Origin: Wurfbainia villosa
Taxonomy: Eukaryota > Streptophyta > Magnoliopsida > Zingiberales > Zingiberaceae
DNA length: 64,000 bases
NCBI GenBank assembly: GCA_025175895.1
Contig: CM046003.1
Coordinates: forward strand, 50,028,335 to 50,092,334
Reading direction: 5' to 3'
Position 1 is the first letter of the stretch; each line of letters starts with the position of its first letter. Below, piece after piece: positions 1 to 10,248 of this stretch. The notes below the pieces were generated by a model. The model was not told where the DNA came from, ran no database searches, and saw nothing but the letters and a program-made list of their open reading frames with translations. A program made the position numbers and the translations under genes.

Positions 1-518
1 ATAAATTTTGAACACATTGACAGAAAAGATAATCAGTTAGCTGATTCTATCTCCCGTTTAATTAATTGTCTTATTATTGCAAAATGCCAGGATGACAGGG
101 TCAACAGACTTCAATACATAACCCCTGCTATTCACGAGTCGAAGGAAAATCCCAACCCGGAGTTTCAAGGACAGTTGATATCAGTCATCAAGATGATTAT
201 CCAGTCCTTAGAACCTATGAACAGTTACTCTAGGAACTCCAGGAGCAACTATGTCAAGGAATCTGCCTTCATAAACTACATGAAATGGAAGGACAACTCA
301 ACAAGTTGCAACACCAAGAATCCCAAGAAGCAATCAGGGCCCTCAAGTTGTTCAAACTTGTACATACGCTAAAAATAAAGGAATACCAACAAAGGAGTAC
401 CCCTCGAAATTGGGAAGGGGGTTGGTACCCTGTCATAGTTCAGATGGATGAGCAACTGGAAACAGCTGTAAAGCTTGTAGAAGACATAACAAAGAGGATA
501 CCTTCTTTCGGCCTATAA
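1..518 (+). pseudogene. Endogenous badnavirus-like polymerase tail (RNase H end)
   Basis: Frame 1 is open from the first base to a stop at 370-372. It begins with the signature NFEHIDRKDNQLADSISR, typical of the end of the RNase H domain of plant pararetrovirus polyproteins (Caulimoviridae). A second frame is open over 285-518, so the tail of the polyprotein appears split by a frameshift. The fragment is truncated by the window edge, so more of the reverse transcriptase may lie to the left. It is on the plus strand, opposite to the other viral pieces in this window, and runs directly into a copy of the viral intergenic region. Family assignment is by motif recognition; genus is inferred from the badnavirus-like zinc fingers at 701-2126. 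It is a broken remnant. Confidence 0.75.
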
Positions 519-700
519 AGCATTCTCTATGGACGTGGTGGACCCATGAAGAATCAAAAGGACGAAACCACTACCTTCTATCTCAGCCACTATCTTCTGT
601 TTAGCTGTAAAAAGTACTAAGTGTGAGCTGTAAAAAATTCCAGTTTGATAAGTGTGTGAGCTGGCTAAGTACTAGCTTGAGTTGTAAAGCAAAGGTTTCT
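519..700 (+). promoter_or_regulatory. Viral intergenic/promoter region, left copy
   Basis: This stretch, roughly 540-700, is a near match to the reverse complement of about 37560-37720. Shared landmarks are the words AGCTGTAAAAAGTA, TTCCAGTTTGATAAGTGTG and ACTAGCTTGAGTTGTAAAGC. It follows the polymerase tail directly, where the intergenic region and promoter sit in a circular badnavirus genome. Similarity stops near 700, where minus-strand coat-region sequence begins, giving a head-to-head junction. Confidence 0.7.
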
Positions 701-2126
701 TCATATAGGCATTTGTAATAAGCCACCTCTTTTTGAAGCCTCTCAATTTCTCTGCTGCACCAAGAAATATAATATTGTTGCTCCTGAAATAACTTACTTG
801 GAAAGAAGGGTGCTAGTGAAGCAGGAGCCACAGGAACCTCCTTGTTGAAATAATATAGACCGCATAAATTACAGGTAGTGATGAGGCATTTTGGGCAATG
901 AATCCTTGCCCTGTGGAGCATATTCCTTTTGCAACAACTACAATTTTTCGGCTGGGGAGGGTAGACTGCTTCATTTAGGTGCCATTCATGACTGCAAGTA
1001 TATTGCTCCTCTGAAACCTTTATCCTTGGTCTATATCCACCATCAACCTGTCCAAGTATGAAAATTGTTTCATCAAGAGTTAGGATTTGAAATGACCTCT
1101 GTAAGTCTTCACAGTCATCTTCTCCTTTAGAAGTGCTAAAAATTGCATCACTCTATGCCTCACCCTCTTGCACAAATAAGATATCACAATCTTCTGGTAT
1201 TTCTAATTGCTCAAATAAGGCTACCCTCTTGACATTTCATCTATCATTGGGACATTCTCAGGTGAAGTGACCCTCCTATCCACATAAATAACATTTGCAT
1301 TTTTTGTTTCTTAACAAATGCTTTCTCTTTTCTATCCTTGCAAGGGATTCGTGTGGTTTACCTTTATAAGTTTTGCTTTTTCGTAAACCATACCTCTTGT
1401 GTGGGGAGCTTTTGTAGTATCCCGGCATTGGAATCTGACTACAGAATGACAAATTCTTTAACAACCTTTTGAATACAACGCTCTTGCATTCCTATTCTAA
1501 GAATTTATAGGCAAATAATATTCTTGGAAGAACACCAACAGTGAGTTCTGAGTATTTTTCATCAAATGAAGCTTTAATTTTACTTCCTAACTCACCTGGC
1601 ATCTTGAGCCAAAACTTCTCTGAAAGTTCTGGTCCGGTAAATAATCGTCTTGATTTTGAAGCCAACTTAAAGTAATCATTCATGTACTACAGGATATTCT
1701 TTACATTGTCGCAAGATAGTTTTTCTAGGTCTCTATATGCGGCATCTTGCAAGATAGTAGATCCTTGTGTAGGATCTTCTGAAGAGAATACCCTTCTCAT
1801 TTGTGATAGAATATTCTGGGTTCCTCTCCTTCCTTCAGCAACATTTATTAAAGCATCATATTCAGTTGGATAAGTCATACGCCATTGGATCCATACTAGC
1901 TTTTCAATTTCTCCTAATAAATTCTCTATATATTCTATCTTATCCCTTGGGTCCGTGAAGCCTTGTGCTGCTACATGATTCAAGGTAATTGACTCCCATT
2001 GAGAAAAGACATCATGAAAGAGACCAAGATGTTCTGGGATGACAAATAATGCCCCTCCCTATTGTTGTGCTAATGGTAGATTCCATAATTCCATAGTATT
2101 GTCTCATCGAAATCTGATGTTAGGTC
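701..2126 (-). pseudogene. Endogenous badnavirus-like coat protein region with two Cys-rich fingers
   Basis: Reading leftward on the minus strand, 2000-1498 encodes a capsid-like region in two frame-broken pieces (1983-1687 and 1683-1492). About 1300-1236 encodes a CCHC zinc knuckle starting CKCYLCG, with two in-frame stops inside it. About 960-840 encodes a second Cys-rich cluster (CPKC, then CNLC), followed by a short heptad-like stretch. A CCHC followed by a second Cys cluster is characteristic of badnavirus and tungrovirus coat regions. Several stops and frame changes make it a non-functional fossil. At 2127-2131 it is cut by element A, and it continues at 8536 on the other side. Confidence 0.8.
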
Positions 2127-2131
2127 TTCTT

Positions 2132-3507
2132 TGTTGGTGCAATCGGCCCATGTCACGATTGACCAGGACTCGAGCTTGGCTCGAGAGATGTTTTGATGTT
2201 AGACAAAAACATATGACAATATAATTGTCATGGGAAAGTCCAAGTCTTGGGTACTTGGCATGGAAAGTCCAAGCATGAGTCTTGGCAAGGGAAAGTCCAA
2301 GTCTTGAGTACTTGGCACAAGGGAAAGTCCAAGTCTTGAGTACTTGGCATGGAAAGTCCAACATGGGTTGGCAAGGAAAAGTCCAAGCTTGAGTCTTGGC
2401 ATGTGAGAAGTCCAAAGGGAATATTGGCGACGTAAAGTCCAAGGGTGAAGTCTTGGCAGCATAAGTCCAATGGTTGGCGGCATAAAGTCCAAGCGGAGTC
2501 TTGGCGGCGTAAGTCCAATGTGCCTTGGCGGTGTAGACACCGTTAGCATGACATAGCCGATGGAAGCATCTGAAGGATAGCGCGATGGATGAACAAGTCA
2601 TGGATGACTTGGAGGGATCCGAGAGGCGTGAGGCTGATGGAGGTGGCTAGAAGGCTTAGGTCTAGGCTAAGGGTGGTCTAGCAAGTATGGGGGAACCATA
2701 CTTGGGCTAAAACCTCATGTTTGAGGTGTGCCAGTTGACTGGTGCCATGTGGCAGTCGACTGGCCTGAGTCAACTAGGGTTTGACTGCGGAAATTGCCCT
2801 AGCAGTCGACTGCCATAGGTGGGCAGTCGACTAATTGGCTGATCAGTCGATTGATGCTCATGAAATCGGGCACAGAATGGAGTCAAGACTCGACTGGTCG
2901 AGTGAAGGCTCCATCAGATGGATCCGTTGGACTTATCTAGCGTGGATCTAGCCGTTGTCTTACGACAACAGTGGCATCAGTCGACTGATCGACTTTTTCC
3001 ATCACAGGTTGAAGCTATAAAAGGAGCTCGTGATGGAGGAAAAAGACATGGTTTCTTGAGGACTTTTGGGGAGATTTGCTGTTGCAAATCAGGGTCTCCA
3101 AGTTGATATCAAGCAACCAAGTGATCAAGCATTCAAAGAGCAATTGTAAAGTAGTTTTCTTTACTTGCATTGTATTTCATTATTGTATTTGCTTGTATCC
3201 ATTAAGATTATTGTTGTAATCTATTGTACGAGATTTCTCCACCTCCGACTTGTGTCGAGAAGGAGTATTTATGATTAGTGAGTGCGTGTGCATCACTAGA
3301 GCTCTTTAGAGCTCGGATCCAGGAGTAGAACCATTCTGGCTCAAACCACGTTAAATATTTGCGTAATTGTGTGTCTTGTTTTGTTATTGTATTATTTCTA
3401 TTTCCGCTGCGCTAACGAAATTGTAGAGACAAACACAACAAATTCCATCATCGAACGAGCACGACGCTATTCACCCCCCCCCTCTATCTTCCAATCGATC
3501 TCCAACA
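2132..3507 (+). repeat. 5' LTR of element A
   Basis: The LTR runs from TGTTGGTGC to TCTCCAACA. Three zones are visible. At 2229-2535 there are short imperfect tandem units of roughly 20-30 bp, each with GTCCAAG and CTTGGCA. At 2725-3000 there are scattered CAGTCGACTG-type palindromes. A TATA box, CTATAAAAGG, lies at 3015-3024, followed by R/U5. A C homopolymer lies near the 3' end (about 3474-3482). The transcript should start about 30 bp after the TATA box. Confidence 0.9.
2229..2535. repeat. Imperfect tandem sub-repeat array inside the LTR
   Basis: About a dozen imperfect units share the word AAAGTCCAAG followed by CTTGGCA or a variant. The same array recurs in every LTR of this family (about 7213-7505, 10350-10590, 16690-17005, 21930-22250, 24585-24825), with different unit numbers. 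It produces Cys/Leu/Trp-rich open frames on both strands that are not genes. It lies in U3 upstream of the palindrome zone and the TATA box, so it could act as an enhancer-like array (inference). Confidence 0.8.
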
Positions 3508-3509
3508 AG

Positions 3510-3521
3510 TGGTATCAGAGT
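3510..3521 (+). other. Primer binding site of element A (tRNA-Met initiator)
   Basis: TGGTATCAGAG starts two bases after the 5' LTR end, the usual plant initiator tRNA-Met complement. It diverges after the eleventh base (TG instead of CC), unlike the sites in elements B and C. Confidence 0.85.
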
Positions 3522-3571
3522 GAGGCCGCTCTTGAAGTTTAACAACAAAGGGAGCACGCTAGAGGATGAAA

Positions 3572-5248
3572 ATGGAAGTCCAAGAGCAACTAGGATGGGA
3601 TATCAACACACCTATCCCTTATACCTTCTATGGACAAGAAGAGTTTAGACAATGGAAGGCGAGAATTGAGGACTTCCTAATGATGAGGGACTTCGAAGAA
3701 TAGTCAATTTTAATGGAGGGATATAGCTATCCAATATAACCAAAAGGTGGATTCCTCAAGAAAAAGAGATGGACCGAAGAGCAAGTCCAAACCTTCGAGA
3801 AAAATGAGAAGGTAATGAAGTTTTTAATTGATTTAATACCTAACAATATCTTGTGTATGTTAGATAATTATGTAGATGCAAATGAGCTATGAATCCAAGT
3901 GGCCAAGCTCCATGAAAGTCTATCACCGGTCTAAGAGGAAGGGACCGAAGAGGAAAATGCATCATCCTCACAAGGAAGTGAGGACTTGGAGGTTGAGAGA
4001 CCATCAACATCCAAGGAGGAAGAGGAAGTAGAATTGGAGGAGACCTCCACCTCTAGGATTGAGGGGGAGGAGATTAGATCACCGGAGCAACATCAAGAAG
4101 AAGATTCAACATCCGGTCAAGATGAAGAAGCTCAAAATCCAATTTCGACCTCCATTGACCTAGGTAACTCAAACATATCAATTTGTAATAAAAATCATAT
4201 CATATGTTTTGAGTGTAGGGAAGCCGGGCACTACAAGAGCAAGTGCCCGAAGAGAGTAAAGAAAGCTCCTCCGATGCCTAAAAGTCAACAAAAGTCAAAG
4301 GATACCGGTCCCTCAACAACTAAAAGCAAGGAGCAAGTAATTTACTTCAAATTTCGACAACCGGGACACTACCGGAATCAATGTCCGAAGGGGGAAAAGA
4401 AGAGGCAAAATGGAGCTTCACAAGTAGGGGGAGCCACTAAGGCAAACCCTAAGGTATATCATGTTAATAATGCTCCTTCTTTAGTTAATAGACAAAAGCA
4501 TGCTAGAAATTTCAATTTCCTTGTAATTTACCATGAAAAGCATGCTAGAAATAACAAATATTTTTGTTTAGGAGCCAAAAATGTCTACCTTTCAAAGAAA
4601 GAGAAATTTGGGACTAATGTCCCTAGAAATATTCTTACTAGGAAATCCATTAGGAAAATAGGAGACCACCTAGGTCTTAATCGCAAATGGACTAGGCATA
4701 TGCCTAGGAAGACCCATGCCCAAGGATTAACTAAAAATTCAAAAATTGGGCAATTAGAAAAGGAAAATCAAGTCTTGAGGTCAAGACTTGAAAAGATGGA
4801 GAAGACCCTTGCAAAAATGCAAAATCAATTTCAAGGGTCAAGAGGTCAACATTTAGGGTCTAGAAGTCAAAGCCTAGGGTCAAATGGTCAAAAATCAAGA
4901 CCTAGGAAACTAGATTCATCCAAGGGCAAATCTAAGCCCAAGGAAACCTATCACAATGTTCCATTTGATTATGGAACTAAACCTAGGAAAACCAAGGTTA
5001 CTAGGGAAGTTATCCCTAAGAGTAACCATGGTAAGTGCCTAGTGGCTAGGGTTTCTAGGAAACCTAGAGTGACCACTAAGAAGGTTGCAAGGGGAGTTAC
5101 CCATAGAGTCAACCTAGATAAGACCCAAATGACCAAGGCTAACAAGCCTAGGAGGGTATTTAGGGAGGTCATCCCTAAGGAATACCTAATTAACCCTAGG
5201 AGCTCAAATAGGTTTTGGGTTCCTAAGAGCGTGATTGATTCATGCTAG
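3572..5248 (+). pseudogene. Gag-like protein of element A
   Basis: The ATG at 3572 opens a frame matching the gag N-terminus of sister element C (GWDINTP motif, then a DFLMMRDFEE stretch). In-frame stops occur near 3701, 3737, 3890 and 3932, after which the frame is open to 5246-5248. Visible parts are an acidic Ser/Glu-rich linker, one intact CCHC knuckle (CFECREAGHYKSKC) and a second knuckle that has lost its first two cysteines (YFKFRQPGHYRNQC). A coiled-coil-like stretch follows (QLEKENQVLRSRLEKMEKTL), then a basic Lys/Arg-rich tail ending WVPKSVIDSC. At least two stops look like TGG codons turned into TAG or TGA. It would bind element RNA and form particles if intact; this copy is broken. 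Confidence 0.85.
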
Positions 5249-7115
5249 ATAGGTTAGGGTGTGCCAACCTTGATTGGATGGGTAGTTAACTCAACCATGG
5301 TAAAGGTGACACTTTAGGATATTTTCAAGGTTATGGTTACCTTGGAAATACATTTGAGCTTTAATCCTAAAAGATTTTAGGATGTGCCAATGTATTTTTG
5401 GAATTATAAAAAAAATCAATTAAATTGGCACAATTTAGGTTTAGAAGTTAATGTGTCATTTTGGGTTTTTGGCACGCTTGGGGAGGTTAGTGGTAATATG
5501 GCAAAATAAATCTAATTATATCAAATGACAATTAATTCTAAAACTTAGGTATTATTATACCTATACATTTTATATGTCATGTTTTGTTTGCCATATAACA
5601 TGTCATGACATCATATTTATTTCTATCATTTATATGTCATGATCATGTTTTAGGATTAAGGATTAATGTCATGTGTTTTTAGATTTCATATTATGCCATG
5701 ACATCATGATTATGAGCATATGCTTATTTATATCATCATTAATGCCATAATCATTCATGCATTTGATTAAAATTGAGTTAAGGACAATGACATGACTTGG
5801 AGTCCCATTTATAAGGGAATCAAGTAGAGTTGCCTTAGAAAAATGCATGAAACCCTAGATTAAGGTAACCAAAATCCACATCTCACATTACATTGACATG
5901 TATATGTATTTATACATCCTAGATACATGTGAGATGCTAGGATATGAGTTAAGTTCAAGGTGCATAGTTTTTGCATCTAGGTGAACTCAAACTCATCTTA
6001 TATGAGTTGTGGATCATTGGGAAAGCTTGTGTACAAGACATGTACATTGAGCCCAAGGAATATGATCCAAAATAAGATTTTGAAAACATTTTAAAATCCT
6101 TTTAAAAAACCTTGGTGAAGCCTATTTTTTGATAGCAATCACCATTGATGAAGTTGATACAAAGTGAGCCAAAACTTAGAAGTTTTCTTCACTTTTAAAT
6201 TTTGTATCAATTTCAGTATATTATGGGTAAAATAATTTTCAAATATTTTTCACCCATTGTATTGACTATAAGTAATATACGTATCAAATTTCATGATTTT
6301 TCGATATACGTAGAATTACTTATGATTTTCTGAAATTCGATTCTGATAACTGAAATTCAGAAATTTGATTATCGACCGCGCCTGGGTGGCGCTGATCGAT
6401 GTGAGTGTATCGTATCTGACGAAGTCGACTGCCAATGCTGATTTCGGGAAAACAAGGTTTGTTTAGCCCGTGTTCAGCTGCGGTTAAGGTCCCTAACCAC
6501 TCATAACCCTAGGATATGCTTTGGGAAGCATTATAAAGGGTGAAAATCCATTGGATATGGATTTGGAGAGGTATTAGGTCAAAGTATCAAATTTAAGGGT
6601 TGAAAAGTTCATGTTTGAACTTAGAACCTTAATTTTGATGGTTTAGAGTTCCTATTGGCTTAGGGACTTTCCAAGAACATTGTCGGTGCAATTGTCAAGG
6701 GGGAGCAAGCTTTTAGGGGGAGGTATTCATCATGGGATGATGGATGTGTTTTTTCTCTTCTTGAAGGGGAGAAGTTATTGGGAGAGTGTCATCAATTGGG
6801 AAAATTGATGGGTTTTTGAGAGACCCAATTTGGAAATTAGGAGAATGGATAGGATTGCCTCTCTTGAGTGATATGAGACTTATCACTAGGAAGATGGTAG
6901 GCATCCTAGGTATTTTTGGATCAAGGAGGAGATTGTAAGATTTCATTGGGACATGAGACATTGACCTTCTTGGAGAGATAACCTTTTTGATGTATGTCAA
7001 AAAGGGGGAGAAAATTAAGATTACCAATTTGGGATAATTGGTAAGGAGTTTTTGAGTTAGATGGTCTAACTCAAATGGTTTGTTTGGTTTTTGTCAAACA
7101 TAAAAAAGGGAGGAT
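5249..7115 (+). other. Non-coding internal 3' region and polypurine tract of element A
   Basis: No supported gene lies here. The stretch is AT-rich with repeated TATGTCATG words near 5560-5760. It is shared, in order, with element C (minus strand, about 17228-19077) and with the 3' part of element B (about 22940-24487). The polypurine tract AAAAAAGGGAGGAT at 7102-7115 abuts the 3' LTR. Conservation between copies over 1.5 kb without an ORF suggests cis-acting RNA function (inference). Confidence 0.7.
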
Positions 7116-8535
7116 TGTTGGTGCAATCGGCCAAGGTCACGATTGACCAGGACTCGAGCTTGGCTCGAGAGATGTTTTGATGTTAGATAAAAACATATGA
7201 CAATGTAATTGTCATGGGAAAGTCCAAGTCTTGGGTACTTGGCATGGAAAGTCCAAGCATGGGTCTTGGCAAGGGAAAGTCCAAGTCTTGAGTACTTGAC
7301 ATAAGAAAAAGTCCAAGTCTTGAGTACTTGGCATGGAAAGTCCAACATGGGTTAGTAAGGGAAAGTCCAAGCTTGAGTCTTGGCATGTGAGAAGTCCAAA
7401 GGGAATATTGGCGGCGTAAAGTCCAAGGGTGAAGTCTTGGCAGAATAAGTCCAATGGTTGGCGGCATAAAGTCCAAGTGGAGTCTTGGCGGCGTAAGTCC
7501 AATGTGCCTTGGCGGTATAGACACCGTTAGCATGACATAGCCGATGGAAGTACTTGAAGGCTAGCGCGATGGATGAACAAGTCATGGATGACTTGGAGGG
7601 ATCCGAGAGGTGTGAGGCTGATGGAGGTGGCTAGAAGGCTTAGGTTTAGGCTAAGGGTGGTCTAGCAACTATGGGGGAACCATACTTGGGCTAAAACCTC
7701 ATGTTTGAGGTGTGCGACCGTGCCATGTGGCGACTCAATCGCCCGAGTCAACTAGAATTTGATCGCAGAATTGCCCTAGCGAAATGATCGCCATAGGTGG
7801 GCAATGATCGATTGTCGATCCGACCGATCGTGATCATCGACCGGGTGCTCGTGAAATCGGGCACAGAATGGAGTCAAGACTCGACTGGTCGAGTGAAGGC
7901 TTCATCAGTCGACTGATGATGGATCCGTTGGACTTATCTAGCGTGGATCTAGCCGTTGTCTCATGACAACAGTGGCATCAGTCGACTGACGGTCTCGAAC
8001 AGTCGACTGATCGACTTTTTCCAGCACAGGTTAAAGCTATAAAAGGAGCTCGTGATGGAGGAAAAAGGCATGGTTTCTTGAGGCCTTTTGGGGAGATTTG
8101 CTGTTGCAAATCAGGGTCTCCAAGTTGATATCAAGCAACCAAGTGATCAAGCATTCAAAGAGCAATTGTAAAGTAGTTTTCTTTACTTGCATTGTATTTC
8201 ATTATTGTATTTGCTTGTATCCAATAAGATTATTGTTGTAATTTATTGTACGAGGTTTCTCCACCTCCGACTTGTGCCGAGAAGGAGTATTTGTGATTAG
8301 TGAGTGCGTGTGCATCACTAGAGCTCTTTAGAGCTCGATTCGTGGAGTAGGAACCATTCGGTTCCGAACCACGTTATATCTCGTGTTGTGAATTGTGTTT
8401 GTCTTGTTTCGTTATTGTATTATTTCTATTTCCACTGCGTTAACGAAATTATAGAGACAAACGCAATGAATTCCATCATCGAACGAGCACGACGCTATTC
8501 ACCCCCCCCCTCTAGCTTCCAATCGTTCTCCAACA
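7116..8535 (+). repeat. 3' LTR of element A
   Basis: This matches the 5' LTR 2132-3507 in order, with the TATA box at 8037-8046 and the C run near 8500. Differences are concentrated at about 7710-7860, where CAGTCGACTG-type palindromes of the 5' copy are replaced by shorter GATCG-containing strings. Confidence 0.9.
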
Positions 8536-8584
8536 TTCTTTGCTCTAATTCCGGCTGATTATTTGGCCGGGATGGTCCTGGGGC

Positions 8585-9505
8585 TTAACTTGCCGGTGGA
8601 TATCCTAGTGGTCCCATTATCGTGTCCACTGGGGGTTTGTAAGAGGAATTTACTGTGTTGGATGAATAAATTTGTCGTTTCTCTATTGGTGATATTTCAA
8701 GAAGCCATTGTAAACTTGGATATTCCATTTCAAGATTTACTACAACTAAATTACTCCCACCATCTTTCACTGTGAAAGGGTTGATCATGTCTTCGTTAGT
8801 ATCCTCATCCTCATTGGAATCCCAAAGTGGTAGATCATGGGTTGCATTTGTGGATAACTTTGCCAAATATTGGATATGATCCAGATAATCATCATAATCA
8901 TCTAAAGAAAGATCCCTGGGCTGAAGTACAGAGGCCCATGGGCTTGTAGTTCCTACAGGGTTTTCAGTTAGACTTTCTTGAAGGACTGAGATCATATGAC
9001 GTTCTTTAGGTATTGATTTGTCAAATATATCCGGGTTTTGTTGAGGAGTATGAGAGGATGTAGCATGATGTTGAGTGAATGAAAAGCCTTCTGGAGAAGA
9101 TGCTAAGGCAAAATCACTTGATTCCCTCAGGGTTGGTGTGAATGAGGGAACCTGATAGATATCAGGTTGAATAACCTTTTCAAAAATTATTTGTGCTACA
9201 TCATGCCCTCGTCGGATGAAAACCTCATCATCATAATGGTTGAATAATAGAATCATTACTTCTCCTCGACAGTCACTATTAATAACACCGACTCCGACAT
9301 CCAATCCTAGTCGGTATGTTGCACCAGATCTTGCAGTAATTCTGCCATATGTTCCCCAAGGAATTTCCAGGCTTAGTCCAGTTGAGATTAAGGCTCGCCC
9401 TCTAGGCTGGATAAGGCAGTCCTGATCGGCTGTTAGATCAAAGCCTGCATCACCAGAAGATTTTCTTTCTATCATAGTAGCAGTTTCTGTTAATTTGTGT
9501 ACCAA
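8585..9505 (-). pseudogene. dUTPase domain in the endogenous badnavirus-like polyprotein
   Basis: The minus-strand frame is open from 9505 to 8585 (306 aa) with no ATG needed, as it is an internal piece of a polyprotein. Residues 13-125 show dUTPase motifs in order: SGDAGFDL (motif I), TARSG (motif II), GVINSDCRGEV (motif III), GHDVAQIIFEKV (motif IV) and a degenerate Ser-rich motif V (RESSDFALAS) in place of the usual Gly-rich loop. dUTPase hydrolyses dUTP and limits uracil in DNA. The remaining 180 residues are a linker of unknown role. It lies between the movement-protein and coat regions. Domain identity is strong; activity is unlikely since the flanking polyprotein is broken and element A interrupts the frame just downstream. 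Confidence 0.85.
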
Positions 9506-10248
9506 GATATATGGTTGTATTTCCTCCTGTGGAACTTCATCGTTTTTAATATCTTCGAAATAACCCGCCTCCAGATCTAGGAGGATGTAGGTGTTGGCTT
9601 CTTCAAATACTCCTGGTGTAACTTTAACCAGGGACTGCTACAATATGATGTGATGTTTCTTCATCGCTATCATTGCCATAGCGAGGTGGTCCTGTAACAT
9701 AGTTAGTGAAACTTAAAGAAATTCTTCCATCAATAAGATTCCTACTGTTCGCCTCAGTGGATTGTAATGGCTCATGGATTTTCGATGGTCGAATGACCCA
9801 ATTTAATCCTCGTAAGGCTTTTGTGGTGAACCTTCTTCTTGGCAACGCTCAGACTCCATGGCTTGCTAAGTAATCAGCGACTCCCTGAAATTCATAAACA
9901 AACCCAACATTTGGTGTATTTGAGAGGCGCCCAACCACTGCCTTGGTTATTAAAAGATTTGCCTCTCCATTTTGCCATTGTTCATATCCTCATGTAAGAA
10001 TAGAAATTTGGATATTTCAAAAGAAATTACCAATTGTTATCATTATTTCAGGGATTACATATATTAATCGGCTTCCTTTTACTAAATCGGCTTCCATAGT
10101 TGCAATAATTGCCTGATCTCCCCTCCATCTATTATCTCTTAGGACTAATAAAGCCATAGTTCCTTCTTCTTGTCTATGGAGAGTTTGCAGTCATAACTGA
10201 AGGATGTCTATATGTAAATATTGCATTCGGCTCCTTTGAAGTTGGTAG
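9506..10248 (-). pseudogene. Endogenous badnavirus-like movement protein region, C-terminal part
   Basis: Minus-strand reading gives recognisable but frame-broken pieces (for example 9845-9624). Phrases such as GLNWVIRPSKI and SFTNYVTGPPRY fit the C-terminal half of a badnavirus-type movement protein, and it lies directly upstream of the dUTPase domain. Several stops and frame changes are present. It ends at 10248, where element B inserts, and its continuation is at 25898-26046. Assignment rests on position and resemblance. Confidence 0.6.

Larger units (their letters stand above)
2132..8535 (+). mobile_element. Gag-only LTR retrotransposon, element A (TR-GAG type)
   Basis: The element is bounded by an exact TTCTT target duplication (2127-2131 and 8536-8540) and starts TGTTGG and ends CCAACA. 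It has two 1.4-kb LTRs, a primer site matching initiator tRNA-Met and a polypurine tract. The internal 3.6 kb encodes only a gag-like protein, with no protease, integrase or reverse transcriptase. That is the plan of non-autonomous terminal-repeat retrotransposons with a GAG domain. The gag and the AAAAAGGGGGAGATTG-type tract seen in sister copies recall Copia/SIRE elements, so an autonomous Copia partner is the likely source of enzymes (inference). It sits inside the viral sequence, between the coat and dUTPase regions. Confidence 0.9.

Noticed and set aside
2104..2601. Long minus-strand open frames rich in Leu, Trp, Cys and Asp, and their equivalents at 7094-7585, 10316-10670, 16636-17101, 21844-22342 and 24555-24903
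   Set aside because: They are readings of the LTR sub-repeat array in all frames. They have no start context or domain, and appear wherever the array occurs.
3510..3521. Possible tRNA gene fragments at the TGGTATCAGAG sites
   Set aside because: Only a 11-14-bp complement of the tRNA 3' end is present, directly inside LTR ends or at the viral position 1; no cloverleaf.
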